A DNA stretch of 64,000 nt from Paenibacillus endophyticus (GCF_014192395.1 NZ_JACHXW010000028.1:1-64000), one strand, 5' to 3'; positions 24,999 to 35,439 are shown, numbered from the stretch's first letter. Numbers and translations: made by a program. Notes: generated by a model not told the origin, from the sequence alone.

Positions 24999-25837
24999 TA
25001 CCCTTTGACCCCCGACATCGTGATGCCCTGAATGTAGTAGCGCTGTAGAAACAAGAACAGAATCAGAATCGGAGCCGTTGCTATCGTGCTAGCCGCCAAA
25101 ATTTTGGACCAATCGGTACCGGCTAGCGAAGAGAACGATGCAATCGCGACTTGAAGCATCTGCTTCTTTTCGTCGTTGATGACGATAAGAGGCCAGAGAT
25201 ACGAGTCCCAGTTGCCGAGAAACGTCATAAGGCCGAGTGTTATTAGCGCCGGAACGGCCGCCGGAATGACGATTCTCAAGAACACGCGCATAACCGATGC
25301 ACCGTCAATCTTCGCCGCTTCCATGATCTCATTCGGAATGTCCGCGAAAAACTGCCGCAGCAGGAAGATGCCGAACACCGACAGCGAGGAAGGCACAATG
25401 AGACTAGCGTACGAGTTGACCCACCCGAAATTGTTCATCAGCAAGTAGTTTGGCACGAGCGTTACTTCACCCGGAATAACCATCGCCGACATAAACAAGG
25501 CGAAGACGATCGACTTGCCACGGAATCGCAGCTTCGCGAAAGCGAAGGCGGCCAAGGCGCTTACGACGAGCACGATGACGGTTACGGATCCAGCGACGAT
25601 CACTGTGTTCCAAATGTAGCGTAGGAATGGATTCGTATCGCTGAAAATAACGTTTTTGTAGTTCTCCCAGGTGAACTTGACTGGCACGAACATATGCCAA
25701 TTCAAGCTCGATGAATATTGGAACAATTCCTCATAAGGACGCAGAGATCCAGCGACCATCCATACGATCGGAATGATGCAGACGATGGCGATGAGCGTCA
25801 TCATGATGTATTTAAGTGCAAACCCCATTTGCCGCAT
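24998..25837 (-). CDS. Sugar ABC transporter permease (MalG type), cluster B
   Basis: 279 residues with six helices. The EAA loop is IMEAAKIDGASVMRVFLRIV (ending IPA). It starts 10 bases after the MalF-type gene and overlaps the kinase gene by one base. It uses the cluster B binding lipoprotein encoded 8 kb upstream (34,022-35,386). Confidence 0.9.
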   Translation of the reverse strand: MRQMGFALKYIMMTLIAIVCIIPIVWMVAGSLRPYEELFQYSSSLNWHMFVPVKFTWENYKNVIFSDTNPFLRYIWNTVIVAGSVTVIVLVVSALAAFAFAKLRFRGKSIVFALFMSAMVIPGEVTLVPNYLLMNNFGWVNSYASLIVPSSLSVFGIFLLRQFFADIPNEIMEAAKIDGASVMRVFLRIVIPAAVPALITLGLMTFLGNWDSYLWPLIVINDEKKQMLQVAIASFSSLAGTDWSKILAASTIATAPILILFLFLQRYYIQGITMSGVKG

Positions 25838-25847
25838 AATAATCCCC

Positions 25848-26780
25848 CTAGTAGTCAGCTTTCTTATTGAAGTAGGTCATTTGCGCAAGCGAGATGATCA
25901 GCACGATCGCGAACAGAACAAAAGCCGCCGCTGTGCCGTAGCCCATTTGCATTTGCTGAAAAGCCGTTTTCCAGATGTAATACACGACTGTCTGGGTGGA
26001 GCCGTTCGGTCCTCCATTGGTGAGGACGAAGACGATACCTCCTAGCTTGATTGCATCGATCGTCGTCATGATGACAACGAATGCCATCGTCCGGTTCAGC
26101 ATCGGCAGCGTAATGCGGAAGAACTGCTGCGCTCGGCTTGCTCCGTCAACCCGAGCCGCCTCATATAAGTCTTGAGAGATGTTGTTCAGTCCCGCAAGAA
26201 AAATAATCATGAAAAACCCAGATGCTTTCCAAATGCCGAGAATGATTATGCCGTACATCGCGGTATCCGGATTGGATAAAAAGTTCGTCAGCGGCAGTCC
26301 CATCGACTTGAGAAGCTGATTCAGGATGCCGAAGTCCTTGTTGTAGATGAGCTTGAACACCGTGGCTGCGACCGAGGTCGAGATCACGACAGGGATAAAA
26401 TAAGCCGTGCGAAACAGGCTTGTAAAACGCCCGGCTCGCTGAATCAGCATCGCGAGGCCTAGCGAGATCGCTGTCTGTACCGGAATGACAATGACCGCGA
26501 AGAATAGTGAATGCCGAAGACTTGCCAGAAACTCAGAGTCATTCATCAGCGTCCGGTAATTATCTAAGCCGTTAAAGGACCGGGTTCCGCCTACCATGTT
26601 GTAGTTCTGGAAGCTGATGAAGAATGCTTGGACCATCGGGTAGAAGACAAAGAGCAGAAGCGCTGCCAACGCAGGCAAGATGAACAGCCAAGCTGTTCTC
26701 TCTTCCTGGCGCAGTGCCCGGCCGAAGGGATTTCCTTTGCGGCGCTTGGATATCGATGGAGTTAGCTCGGTGTGTGCCAT
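25848..26780 (-). CDS. Sugar ABC transporter permease (MalF type), cluster B
   Basis: 310 residues, with six helices after a basic N-terminal tail (SKRRKGNPFGRALRQEERTA). The EAA loop is DLYEAARVDGASRAQQFFRI (ending TLPML) and FVLTNGGPNGSTQTVVYYI is the usual last-helix region. It follows the GH32-BIG2 gene by 65 bases. No ATPase gene is present nearby. Confidence 0.9.
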   Translation of the reverse strand: MAHTELTPSISKRRKGNPFGRALRQEERTAWLFILPALAALLLFVFYPMVQAFFISFQNYNMVGGTRSFNGLDNYRTLMNDSEFLASLRHSLFFAVIVIPVQTAISLGLAMLIQRAGRFTSLFRTAYFIPVVISTSVAATVFKLIYNKDFGILNQLLKSMGLPLTNFLSNPDTAMYGIIILGIWKASGFFMIIFLAGLNNISQDLYEAARVDGASRAQQFFRITLPMLNRTMAFVVIMTTIDAIKLGGIVFVLTNGGPNGSTQTVVYYIWKTAFQQMQMGYGTAAAFVLFAIVLIISLAQMTYFNKKADY

Positions 26781-26845
26781 GGTTTTCCCTTCCTTTCAGT
26801 TTGGTGGATTGGGTGAATAAACTTGATTCAGAGAGCGAACGCCCT

Positions 26846-28756
26846 TTACGGCTCGAAGACAAACACGCTCATCGTCGCCGTCACTTTGCCGTCAGGCGTC
26901 TTCGCGATCAAGTCGGCTTGTCCTGCACTTATGCCGGAGATGTCAACACCGTTGCCGTCCGCTGCATGTGTCACTTTAGCGACTGACGCGTCGCTGGACG
27001 CCCATTCGAGCTGTTGGGAGGCGGACAGCGGCAGCACGGACGACTTCACGGTTACATGGGCGCCAACCGCCAAGTCCACACTTTCCTTGCCGATGAGGAT
27101 GCGGATCGGTACGTTGGAATCAGGATCCTCGTCACGCCACACCGAGCGCATCGGGTAGAATGAGGCTTCATCTAGCTTGACGCTACCCCGCTCAAGTTCT
27201 AGCGACAAGCCATTGCTTAACGGCTCGGGGAACACGATGGCGGATAGCACCTTCGCTCCGTCTTCAGCAAACACTTCGAGCGTGTCTTCGTCTACATAAA
27301 TCCGAAGAGGTAACCTTCCGTCTGCAGACGGCTTCACCGGAGCCGCAAAGCTCTCCGCGAAGCCCGGCTCGAACGAGACAGCGCCAGATTTCGAACGGTC
27401 GATTGTAAGTGTTCCTGCTGCGGCATTGTAGCGGATACTGGTTTCCTCCGCCCCCGTACCATCTGTCCTTACTTTGAGTGCAAACACAGCATCAGCCGAA
27501 ACGGTGAAAGTCGTATCCAGCTCATAAGAGGTTCCGCGCCACTTCCCGAACGCGTTCGAGTTGGTCGCGAGCTGCTGCGCTTCGAGCTTAAGTACGGTGC
27601 CGCGCAGCGAATCGAGTTCCTTGACAGGTTGTTGAATGAGACGTATCCCTTCACCAGGAATATCGCGAAGTGTAAGCTCGCGGGGAACGGTCATGTTGCC
27701 TTTCCAAGGATCGGTCGGCATCGTAAACGGGTAGCGCCAGTTGGACATCCAGCCGAGCCAGATACGCCGTCCGTCCTTCTCTGGGATGTCCGAATACGAG
27801 ACCGCCGCATAGAAGTCCTTACCGTAATCCGTCCACAACACTTTATCGGCGGGATTATCATTATGGAAGGTTTTTCCGTCGAACTCTCCGATGAAATATT
27901 GCGCAGTCGATCCTTTGGTCGCCTCGTTGTTGCCGACGCTCAGCGTCAACACCCACTTGCGATTACCACTGCCGTCTACCGGAAGCTCGAACAGATCTGG
28001 ACATTCCCATACGGCGGCATGCGAACCTTGATTTATGCCGAATTCGCCTGTCTTGGTCCAGTTTCGGAGATCAGGCGATGAGTAGAATCTAACATGATTG
28101 TCGACTGATACCACCATGATCCAACGCTTGCTCGCTTCGTGCCAGATAACCTTCGGATCGCGGAAATCCTTGATTCCGGGATTCGGAATGACCGGATTAC
28201 CCTCATACTTTGTCCAGGTGCGCCCGCGGTCGCTGCTGTACGCGATGCTCTGCGACTGCACGCCGCTTTGGAAATGCGTAAAGATCGCAACCAGCCCAGA
28301 TTTACCTTGAAAAAAACCGCTCGTATCGTTCCAGTCCACAACCGCGCTGCCCGACCATATTTCGCCGAGCTCATCGCGAATCAAGGCGACCGGAAGATGC
28401 TCCCAATGCACGAGATCCTGACTGACCGCATGCCCCCACTGACCGCTGTTCTGGTAAAACTGATGGTACTCTCCCTCGTAATACACCATACCGTTTGGAT
28501 CACTCATGTTGCCGGTCTCGACACTTAAGTGGTACTGCGGGCGATAGCGTTCCGTATAATAATTCGCGATCGGGTTGAATCGGAAAGGTGCGGGCGGCGC
28601 GTAGATTTCCTCCGCCTTGTTGGTTTTTCCAGCGGAATCTTTAATTGAATCGGAGTGGAAAGACATCCAGATCGCTCCTCCTATCGCGAGTACAACCACG
28701 GTGCCGATAGCGATCGTGGCTAGGGCCGACATAGACTTTTTCGGATTCCCGCTCAT
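26846..28756 (-). CDS. Membrane-anchored GH32 levanase/inulinase-like enzyme with BIG2 domain, cluster B
   Basis: 636 residues. Residues about 10-32 form a single hydrophobic helix after a basic start, without a clear cleavage site, so it is probably a signal anchor. The GH32 propeller has NMSDPNG (nucleophile Asp86), FRDP (Asp200) and WECPD (acid/base Glu251), then the GH32 beta-sandwich, and a C-terminal BIG2-type Ig-like domain (about 550-636). It should cut fructan chains or long oligofructosides outside the membrane. The ATG overlaps the stop of the preceding GH32 gene (TAATG). It is close in the SDPNG and FRDPKV regions to the GH32 core of the giant SLH enzyme, suggesting common descent. 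Confidence 0.85.
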   Translation of the reverse strand: MSGNPKKSMSALATIAIGTVVVLAIGGAIWMSFHSDSIKDSAGKTNKAEEIYAPPAPFRFNPIANYYTERYRPQYHLSVETGNMSDPNGMVYYEGEYHQFYQNSGQWGHAVSQDLVHWEHLPVALIRDELGEIWSGSAVVDWNDTSGFFQGKSGLVAIFTHFQSGVQSQSIAYSSDRGRTWTKYEGNPVIPNPGIKDFRDPKVIWHEASKRWIMVVSVDNHVRFYSSPDLRNWTKTGEFGINQGSHAAVWECPDLFELPVDGSGNRKWVLTLSVGNNEATKGSTAQYFIGEFDGKTFHNDNPADKVLWTDYGKDFYAAVSYSDIPEKDGRRIWLGWMSNWRYPFTMPTDPWKGNMTVPRELTLRDIPGEGIRLIQQPVKELDSLRGTVLKLEAQQLATNSNAFGKWRGTSYELDTTFTVSADAVFALKVRTDGTGAEETSIRYNAAAGTLTIDRSKSGAVSFEPGFAESFAAPVKPSADGRLPLRIYVDEDTLEVFAEDGAKVLSAIVFPEPLSNGLSLELERGSVKLDEASFYPMRSVWRDEDPDSNVPIRILIGKESVDLAVGAHVTVKSSVLPLSASQQLEWASSDASVAKVTHAADGNGVDISGISAGQADLIAKTPDGKVTATMSVFVFEP

Positions 28757-30306
28757 TACTTAACCTCCAGTCCATCCATAGTCCAGAGCCGCATGGCTTC
28801 GAATACAATGGTTCCTCCCACCGCCTGAATCTCCAGTCTGCGTCCTGATGCCAGAGGATAAATGCGGCTGGTCAACACTCGATCGCCATCGTTGACAAAC
28901 AACTCTATAGACGAGTTGTCTGAGAACAGACGGAGACTCAGGCGAGTGGCGGCAGAAGCCGGAAGGTCGGATACGTACACGCCGGGATCGCCAATTCCCG
29001 CCTCATCGCGGTTCAATTCAATACGGCGCTGCGCAGCCAGCCAGCGGATCTTAGTGATTTGATCTGTGACGGACCGCGAAGTCTTTACGGACTCGGCGTC
29101 GGATAAATCCTCGCATGCTCCACTAATTACGATCCGAAGCTCCTGCGCCTCTGTTGCAGACAGATCAATATCGGCTTGCCATTCAAAGGCCGGCGGCAGC
29201 AACCAGAATCGTTCTTCGCCAGGCTGCAAATGGAGTCCGTTGTCTAATTTCGAAATCTCTTGTCCTCGAAGAGAAGCTAGTTCCTCTACTGGCCTCGAGG
29301 CCAGACGCCCATCTTCGGTCAGTTGAAGCTCTCGGGCAAGCGTCATAGCCCCATACCAGGCGCGTCCCGTCTTAATGAGTCGCGATCCCCACATGTCCAT
29401 CCAGGCGATCAGGATGCGGCGTCCGTTGCTGTCCAACATCGTTTGCGCGGCATAGAAGTCCGGTCCGTCATCGATGATGCCGTTGCTCTCGGGGATAAAA
29501 CGACCTGTAGCGAAGTCCATCTCGCCGATCATGTAGAGATTTTTGACGCCGTCCATGTTCATTGGTGAAACGATTAGGACGTACTTACCACCTAGCGGGA
29601 ACAAATCCGGGCATTCCCACATATCTCCCTGCGTGCCGTCGCTCTCCGCCGCGACTCCCCGGTACGACCAATCCAAAAGGTTGGGAGACTCGTATAGGAG
29701 GGCGCGGCCGCGACCGTTTTTACCTGAGCCAATGACCATATACCAGCGCTCTTCATGCTTCCACACCTTCGGGTCGCGAAAGCCGAAACATTCACCGTCC
29801 GGACTGCCTTGAATGACCGGCACCGGATGCTTCACGAAGTGGATTCCATCCTCGCTCGTCGCCATAGTCTGTACTTCCTCCGGGGTACGCCCATCGACGT
29901 GTGCGGTATAGAAAAGCACCAATTGCCCCTCGTGCTCCACCGCGCTGCCCGACCAACAGCCGCAGCCGCCTTCAGGCGAACCGAACTCGTAGGGCTCCGT
30001 CGGTGCAAGGGCAACCGGACGATGCTCCCACCGCACCAAGTCCCGGCTGACCGCATGTCCCCAGTACATCGGGCCTTGATAATCACCGAATGGGAAATGT
30101 TGATAGAAGGCATGGTACTCGCCTTTAAAATGAATAAGTCCGTTCGGATCGTTCATCCAGCCCGACGGCGCCATCAGGTGATAGCGCAGGCGGAACGGAT
30201 CTTGCGCCGCCCGAGCGGCTCCGGCCTGTACCGCTTCCTCCGCTATCTTAAGCGCATCCTCATGCTCGGATTGGCGGCTGTCTTGCCTCGTGTTCGTGTT
30301 TGTCAT
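28756..30306 (-). CDS. Cytoplasmic GH32 beta-fructosidase, cluster B
   Basis: 516 residues from the ATG at 30,306, which has GGAAGGA 11 bases upstream; a longer frame to 30,405 is less likely. No signal peptide. It has GWMNDPNG (nucleophile Asp53), FGFRDPK (Asp178) and WECPDLF (Glu231), then the usual beta-sandwich. This is the classical sucrose / oligofructoside hydrolase type. It should split imported fructo-oligosaccharides into fructose (and glucose), feeding the sugar kinase at the end of the cluster. It is directly after the response regulator and shares one base with the next gene. Confidence 0.85.
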   Translation of the reverse strand: MTNTNTRQDSRQSEHEDALKIAEEAVQAGAARAAQDPFRLRYHLMAPSGWMNDPNGLIHFKGEYHAFYQHFPFGDYQGPMYWGHAVSRDLVRWEHRPVALAPTEPYEFGSPEGGCGCWSGSAVEHEGQLVLFYTAHVDGRTPEEVQTMATSEDGIHFVKHPVPVIQGSPDGECFGFRDPKVWKHEERWYMVIGSGKNGRGRALLYESPNLLDWSYRGVAAESDGTQGDMWECPDLFPLGGKYVLIVSPMNMDGVKNLYMIGEMDFATGRFIPESNGIIDDGPDFYAAQTMLDSNGRRILIAWMDMWGSRLIKTGRAWYGAMTLARELQLTEDGRLASRPVEELASLRGQEISKLDNGLHLQPGEERFWLLPPAFEWQADIDLSATEAQELRIVISGACEDLSDAESVKTSRSVTDQITKIRWLAAQRRIELNRDEAGIGDPGVYVSDLPASAATRLSLRLFSDNSSIELFVNDGDRVLTSRIYPLASGRRLEIQAVGGTIVFEAMRLWTMDGLEVK

Positions 30307-30475
30307 GTCGAATTCTTCCTTCCCGCAGCTTTCCATGTTTGTTTCGATTGCCTCTATTGTAAGGCTGCGGGAAGGGCCAAGACTTTCACTATGCTCGGGG
30401 AGCAACTTTTAAAATGCTGGGTGGGGGGAGGAAGTAGCGAATAGTGGGGAGGGATGACTTCTTCTATAAAAGCCG

Positions 30476-32107
30476 TTAGCTCTCATTCGTTGTCTGCCGC
30501 TTCTCCCGGTATTCCTTTGGGCTGCAGCCATAATACTTTTTAAAAGAGGTGCTGAAATAACTGGAGCTGGAGTAGCCAACCAGCATCGCGATATCCGTCA
30601 ACTTCAGATCTGTCTCGCTCAGCAGCTCGGCGGCGCGCGTCATCCGGAGCCGCGTCAAATAGTCACTGAATGTAACGCCAGCGTTCTGCTTGAACAAGCC
30701 CGACAGGTAAGTTTCGTTCATGTGAAACATGCTTGCCAACTGAGACAGCGTCAACTCGTAAGGATAATTCTCGTCCACATAGTTGCGGACCGCCTCCGCC
30801 TGCAGCTGGCCGCTGGAGGTCCGGCTGTTTCGCACCGCATCCATGACCAAATCGGCGATCCGTTCAATTTGCGCAAGTACCTCTTCCCGACTCCGATAGG
30901 TCGCAATCGAAGCTTGGCAATTCCATAGCACCTGTTGAAGCGAGGTATCGCCCAGTTCAAACTTTTTCGCAAGTGAACCGAAGGTTAGAATGACCCGCAG
31001 CGCCAGGAAGGTGAAGGCGAACATCGGCATATCTCGATTCGACGGGAACAGCTCGAGTAATTGAGCGGAAAAAGCTTGCCGATTCAATGTCTCGATCGCC
31101 TGAATCAGCCTTCGCTCCGTCTCAGCCGTGAATGACTGCGCCCAATCCAGTACTCCTTGCTGGGTCGAAGCGGTGGCCGATCCATCGATCGTCTCGCGGC
31201 TCCAGGCCAGCATACAGCTGGCATAGCCGTTCTTCGCTTCGCGCCACCCCGACACGGGCTCGCCTATGCCGCCGACGCTCTCAAGCCGCAGGTACATCGC
31301 CGCATTGCGCCTCAGCTCGCGAACGAACTGCTCCGCGGCTGCGTCCCCAGACTCCTTACTTCCCGTGTCCACCAGCAGGAAAAACATCATCGACGGGTGC
31401 CCCACGTCATAGAATGGGTACACGTCCTCACGCTTATCGGCCGTCTCCCTGCAGAGCATGCGGAATGCCAGCTGCAGCAGATCGCGGCGTCCCTCCCAGC
31501 TTCGCAGCCGTCCCGGCGGCAAGCGCATCTCTAGTGTCGCAAAGCGTAGGCTTAGCGCTTCGCCGTCGAGCTTGGCGAGCTGCAAATGGTGCAGTCGATC
31601 TCTCACCGCAGACTCGCCTACGCCTTCCTCTTTCACCAATTGAAGGAGGAAATGCTCCTGCATTTGCCGCAGCTGCTGGTTACGCTGAACCTTCTCCCGC
31701 TGGCGCTCACCTTCCAGCAGCCGTTCCTCCTTCAACTCGCCCGCCAGCTTCTCGAGCAGCGATGAGAGCTCCGCCCGCACTACAGGCTTCAGCAGATAAT
31801 CCTTGACGCCAAGCTGAATGGCCGACTTCATATAATCGAAGTCCGAATAGCCGGACAAGACGATAACACGCAGTTCCGGATAGGCCTCCTTGCAAGCCCG
31901 GATGAAGGTGATCCCGTCCATTTTCGGCATCCGAATGTCCGAGATGACGATATCCGGACGAACCACCGCCTCGGCAAGCATACGGAGTGCTTCCTCTCCA
32001 TCGGACGCTTCGTAAGCGATGACGAAGCCGGCACTCTCCCAATCAATCTTCGCCCGGATGCTATTGCGAACACCGGCTTCATCGTCTACGAGCATTACAC
32101 GGTACAT
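30476..32107 (-). CDS. YesN-type response regulator, cluster B
   Basis: 543 residues from ATG 32,107 (GGAG nine bases upstream); the frame extends to a TTG at 32,116 that overlaps the kinase gene. Receiver with D8-D9 pocket and phospho-acceptor Asp57 (VISDIRMPK); Lys in YLLKPV. The C-terminal AraC domain contains LSQLASMFHMNETYLSGLFK and SSSYFSTSFKKYYGCSPKEY. It should control the fructan genes around it in response to the kinase next door. It is 170 bases upstream of the cytoplasmic GH32 gene. Confidence 0.9.
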   Translation of the reverse strand: MYRVMLVDDEAGVRNSIRAKIDWESAGFVIAYEASDGEEALRMLAEAVVRPDIVISDIRMPKMDGITFIRACKEAYPELRVIVLSGYSDFDYMKSAIQLGVKDYLLKPVVRAELSSLLEKLAGELKEERLLEGERQREKVQRNQQLRQMQEHFLLQLVKEEGVGESAVRDRLHHLQLAKLDGEALSLRFATLEMRLPPGRLRSWEGRRDLLQLAFRMLCRETADKREDVYPFYDVGHPSMMFFLLVDTGSKESGDAAAEQFVRELRRNAAMYLRLESVGGIGEPVSGWREAKNGYASCMLAWSRETIDGSATASTQQGVLDWAQSFTAETERRLIQAIETLNRQAFSAQLLELFPSNRDMPMFAFTFLALRVILTFGSLAKKFELGDTSLQQVLWNCQASIATYRSREEVLAQIERIADLVMDAVRNSRTSSGQLQAEAVRNYVDENYPYELTLSQLASMFHMNETYLSGLFKQNAGVTFSDYLTRLRMTRAAELLSETDLKLTDIAMLVGYSSSSYFSTSFKKYYGCSPKEYREKRQTTNES

Positions 32108-32112
32108 GATGA

Positions 32113-33915
32113 TCAACTCCTGCTTGCGGGCAACCGCATTGTTATCGTAGTGCCGGAATCCGGTGATGAAGCAATGTGGACTTCAAAGGCATCGCCGTAT
32201 TGCACCCTGCAGCGCGCCAGCACGTTTCGGAGTCCGATACTGTTCCCCTCCGTGTGGAGGATCGCCGTCGTATCCGCCCCAGACAGCCCCCTCTGCAACT
32301 CGGCTGCCAGTTCCCCATTCATGCCGATTCCGTTGTCGGAAATGGTCAAGTACAGCCAACCGTCGCGGGCCTCAGCACCTAGTTCGACAATCGCCTTTTC
32401 CCCGTTTTCCAAGCTGTATTTAACCGCATTCTCAACCAAGGGCTGCAGAATAAACTTAGGCATCTTAAGTTCACGGGCTCCCGGTGCCTCTTCGATCCGT
32501 ACCTGTAGTCGATCGTCATACCTTAGCTTTAGGATGAACAAATAATCCCGGATATAATCGAGTTCTTCCGGCACCCACACCTGATCAGAGCTCAAATCCA
32601 GCGAATACCGCATCATCTGTCCCAGCGACTCGGTTGCATCCATAACGAGGTCATTGCGCTTCATAGCGGCCAGACCGCTAATAATTTCGAGCGTATTGTT
32701 GAAAAAATGCGGGTTGATCTGCAGCAGCAACGCTTTGTATTCGGCGTTTTTACGCCTCAGGTTCGTCTCGTATTCCGTTTCGATCAGGTACTTCAGCCGG
32801 TGCGTCATCTGTCCGAAAGCGCCGGTCACATAACCGATCTCACTGTGCCCCCGCTGGGTGTTGGGCATCTGTTTAATCGCTTCGTCGAACTCGCCTCGCT
32901 TCACAAGCTTCATGGATCGGGCCATTCGCGTAAGGGGATTCGTGACGCTTTTGGACAGGCCGAATGCCACGACAAGCACGATCACCAGCAGAATTCCACT
33001 TACGAGCAACATCGTCTCCTTAATGCGGTTCAGCTTCGCATACAATTCCCGTTCCGGCACGACGCCCATGATCGTCCAGTTCTGATCCGGCAGCTCCTCG
33101 TAGAAGACCAGGTAAGGCTTGCCCTGATTTCGTACGGCGAACACGCCGTTCTCCCTCTCTAGCTTCCCAGCCTGATTGGTCTTCCGGAATTTGCCAAGCT
33201 CGCTTATCCCTTCCTGCAAGATGGCCTCTACTCCTGTAAACTGCTGGCCTAGCACGCTCTGCCCATCGATGTCCAGCAGGAAGACGCGGCCCGTCTCGCC
33301 GAAATGAATCCGTTCAAGTGGATCGCGCAGAACGCTCGTCGGATAGTTGACCTTAACGATGCCAACGCTGGTCAACGTCTGAAGCTCAACAAGAGGCAGC
33401 AGGTAGCCGTTCACACTGCGGTTCCTCATACTCTCATCCGGCTGATCCTCGTCCAAGTGAGACCCCGTCCATTTCACATTCTGCTCCTTGTAATCCAAAA
33501 ACCAAGGTTGCTGTTCATATGTGCGATCCTGCTTCCACAATCCGCCCTTCGCTGTATTAAAAAGACTGATCGAGATTCCGTTGGAATTATTCACCGCATA
33601 GGAGGACAGAAAATCCCGCACCCTGCGCTTCGCCAGCAGTTCTTCTCTCTCAAGGGCTTCGCTATTGCGCAGATCGGCCAGCCAAGTCTGGGTAATCGAG
33701 CTTCCGAGAACCTGGTTGCCGATATCCTCCAACTGCTTCATCAAGGTCGTTACGTGGGAAGCATACTGCTCGATCGTCTGCGAAGCGGATATTTCAAGGG
33801 AATTCTTAATAAGGTTCGCCGACGCGGAAGTCAGAATATAGACCAACGAAACGAACGGGAAAATAAGCAGGATGGAGAAAGCAACCATAAGTCGGCTTCG
33901 AAGCGAGTAGAGCAT
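32113..33915 (-). CDS. YesM-type sensor histidine kinase, cluster B
   Basis: 600 residues. Membrane helices at about 10-33 and 303-325 flank an extracellular dCache-like sensor. A HAMP linker leads to the His box LLLQINPHFFNNTLEIISGL, the N-box PLVENAVKYS and the G-box DNGIGMNG. PHFF in place of PHFL is a small variation. It is followed after five bases by its response regulator. A terminator separates it from the binding-protein gene upstream, so kinase and regulator have their own promoter or rely on read-through. Confidence 0.9.
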   Translation of the reverse strand: MLYSLRSRLMVAFSILLIFPFVSLVYILTSASANLIKNSLEISASQTIEQYASHVTTLMKQLEDIGNQVLGSSITQTWLADLRNSEALEREELLAKRRVRDFLSSYAVNNSNGISISLFNTAKGGLWKQDRTYEQQPWFLDYKEQNVKWTGSHLDEDQPDESMRNRSVNGYLLPLVELQTLTSVGIVKVNYPTSVLRDPLERIHFGETGRVFLLDIDGQSVLGQQFTGVEAILQEGISELGKFRKTNQAGKLERENGVFAVRNQGKPYLVFYEELPDQNWTIMGVVPERELYAKLNRIKETMLLVSGILLVIVLVVAFGLSKSVTNPLTRMARSMKLVKRGEFDEAIKQMPNTQRGHSEIGYVTGAFGQMTHRLKYLIETEYETNLRRKNAEYKALLLQINPHFFNNTLEIISGLAAMKRNDLVMDATESLGQMMRYSLDLSSDQVWVPEELDYIRDYLFILKLRYDDRLQVRIEEAPGARELKMPKFILQPLVENAVKYSLENGEKAIVELGAEARDGWLYLTISDNGIGMNGELAAELQRGLSGADTTAILHTEGNSIGLRNVLARCRVQYGDAFEVHIASSPDSGTTITMRLPASRS

Positions 33916-33965
33916 GTCGTCAGGCCTCCGGTGAATGTAAGATGAGAGCTATTTAAACGCAAAAG

Positions 33966-34007
33966 CCTGAAAAAGACGATCCGCAAATAGCGGACGTCTT
34001 TTTCAGG
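33966..34007 (-). terminator. Terminator after the cluster B binding-protein gene
   Basis: CCTGAAAAAGACG (33,966-33,978) pairs perfectly with CGTCTTTTTCAGG (33,995-34,007), with an inner TCCG/CGGA stem, and CTTTT follows on the minus strand. It isolates the lipoprotein transcript from the two-component genes. Confidence 0.85.
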
Positions 34008-34021
34008 TTATCCTTTATTTC

Positions 34022-35386
34022 TTACTTCGGCATATCGGCGTAAGCCTTGTCGATCTTCTTGATGGCATCAGCAATCGCCGTATCGACGTTGCGTTTACCA
34101 ATAGTTACGTCTTCAAGCATCTTGTTGACGGCATCCGACATCTGCGGGAAGATCGGCGTAATCGGACGCGAGCGGCCGTATTTTTGGTTCTGGATGACAA
34201 AGACGTTCTTCGGATATTCGTTCAGCTCCGGGAACTGCTCCGCAACGGAGTAGCGAACCGGAATATCTTTCGTCACGCTGCTGTATAGCTTGGAGCCTTC
34301 CGCTCCAGTCACGTAGTTCACGAACTTCCAGGCTGCGTCCGCGTTCTTACTCTGGGACGAGATGGCGAGGGACCAAGAGCCGTTGGCCACCGCTTGCTTC
34401 GTTTCTTTAGGCAGCGGCGCGACATCCCAATCCTCACCGAGCTTGAAGTTCGGGAACTTCTCGGCCAAGAAGGACAACGACCAGGAGCCGTCGACCGTCA
34501 TCGCAAGCTTGCCTGTAGGGAACGGATCCGGCGGGTATTCCAGCGACGATACTTTGTCCTTATTATACAGATCTGCGAAGAACTGTACCGCCTTCTTCGT
34601 CTCCGGCATATCCAGGTAGCCCTTAGATGTCATACCATCCTTGTCCATGATCTCCCCACCGAACTGCCAGATGATCGGGTACTTGAAGTAAGCGGTCGCT
34701 CCCGCGTTCCCAAAGCCTTGGGCCGGATCGATGCCATAAATGCCCTTTTTCGCGTCAGTCAGCTTGATAGCCGCTTCGCGCACTTGATCCCAAGTCATCG
34801 GCTCATCCGGGTTTTTGGACGGTAGCGGAATACCTGCTGCCTCGAACATCTTCTTATTGTAAAAAAGTGCAATGGACGATTCGGTAAGCGGTGCCATGTA
34901 AATGTTGTCCTTGTAAGTATAAGCCCCAATTGTACCCGCCGGAATATCGTCGAGATTGCCGTCCACATTGAAATAATTCGTCAACGATTGCAATGCTCCT
35001 GATTGCGCGTAGGATGCCATGTTCGGTGCATCGATCGCCATAATATCCGGCGGATTGTTCGCTGCGATCGAGGTCCGCAGCTTCGCGTCGTAGTCCGAAT
35101 AAGGAATCGGGCTCATCTCGACCTTGATGTCCGGATTGTTCGCATTGAATGCCTTCACCAATTGATCGTAAGCGGAGTTTTCGGCGTCATTGCCGGAATT
35201 GCGCCAGAAGGTCAGCTTGACCTGTTCGCCGGATGTGGGCTTGTCAGAAGCCGATGTAGATGCGTTTTCTGAAGCAGTTCCCGACGGGCTGGCAGTGTTC
35301 ACATTGTTGTTGGATGAGCAGCCTGCAAGGAAGGCAGTGACGAGCAGCGCGCTTGTGCCGATGGCAGCAAGTTTTGACTTTTTCAA
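34022..35386 (-). CDS. Sugar-binding lipoprotein, cluster B
   Basis: 454 residues from TTG 35,386, which has AGAGAGGGG 9 bases upstream. The frame extends to an ATG at 35,440, but that stretch lies in the promoter area beside a cre-like site. The signal peptide ends in AFLAGC (lipobox), followed by a Ser/Thr/Asn linker and a family 1 solute-binding fold. It should capture fructo-oligosaccharides released by the SLH enzyme encoded just upstream and pass them to the permeases at 24,998-26,780. Confidence 0.9.
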   Translation of the reverse strand: MKKSKLAAIGTSALLVTAFLAGCSSNNNVNTASPSGTASENASTSASDKPTSGEQVKLTFWRNSGNDAENSAYDQLVKAFNANNPDIKVEMSPIPYSDYDAKLRTSIAANNPPDIMAIDAPNMASYAQSGALQSLTNYFNVDGNLDDIPAGTIGAYTYKDNIYMAPLTESSIALFYNKKMFEAAGIPLPSKNPDEPMTWDQVREAAIKLTDAKKGIYGIDPAQGFGNAGATAYFKYPIIWQFGGEIMDKDGMTSKGYLDMPETKKAVQFFADLYNKDKVSSLEYPPDPFPTGKLAMTVDGSWSLSFLAEKFPNFKLGEDWDVAPLPKETKQAVANGSWSLAISSQSKNADAAWKFVNYVTGAEGSKLYSSVTKDIPVRYSVAEQFPELNEYPKNVFVIQNQKYGRSRPITPIFPQMSDAVNKMLEDVTIGKRNVDTAIADAIKKIDKAYADMPK

Positions 35387-35439
35387 GGATGATGCCCCTC
35401 TCTTTATTGTGGTTGTTTGCAATAACATTGTATCATCCA

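Noticed and set aside
31132..31806. 224-codon plus-strand frame opposite the cluster B regulator
   Set aside because: Antisense to an intact AraC-type response regulator in GC-rich sequence; no motifs.
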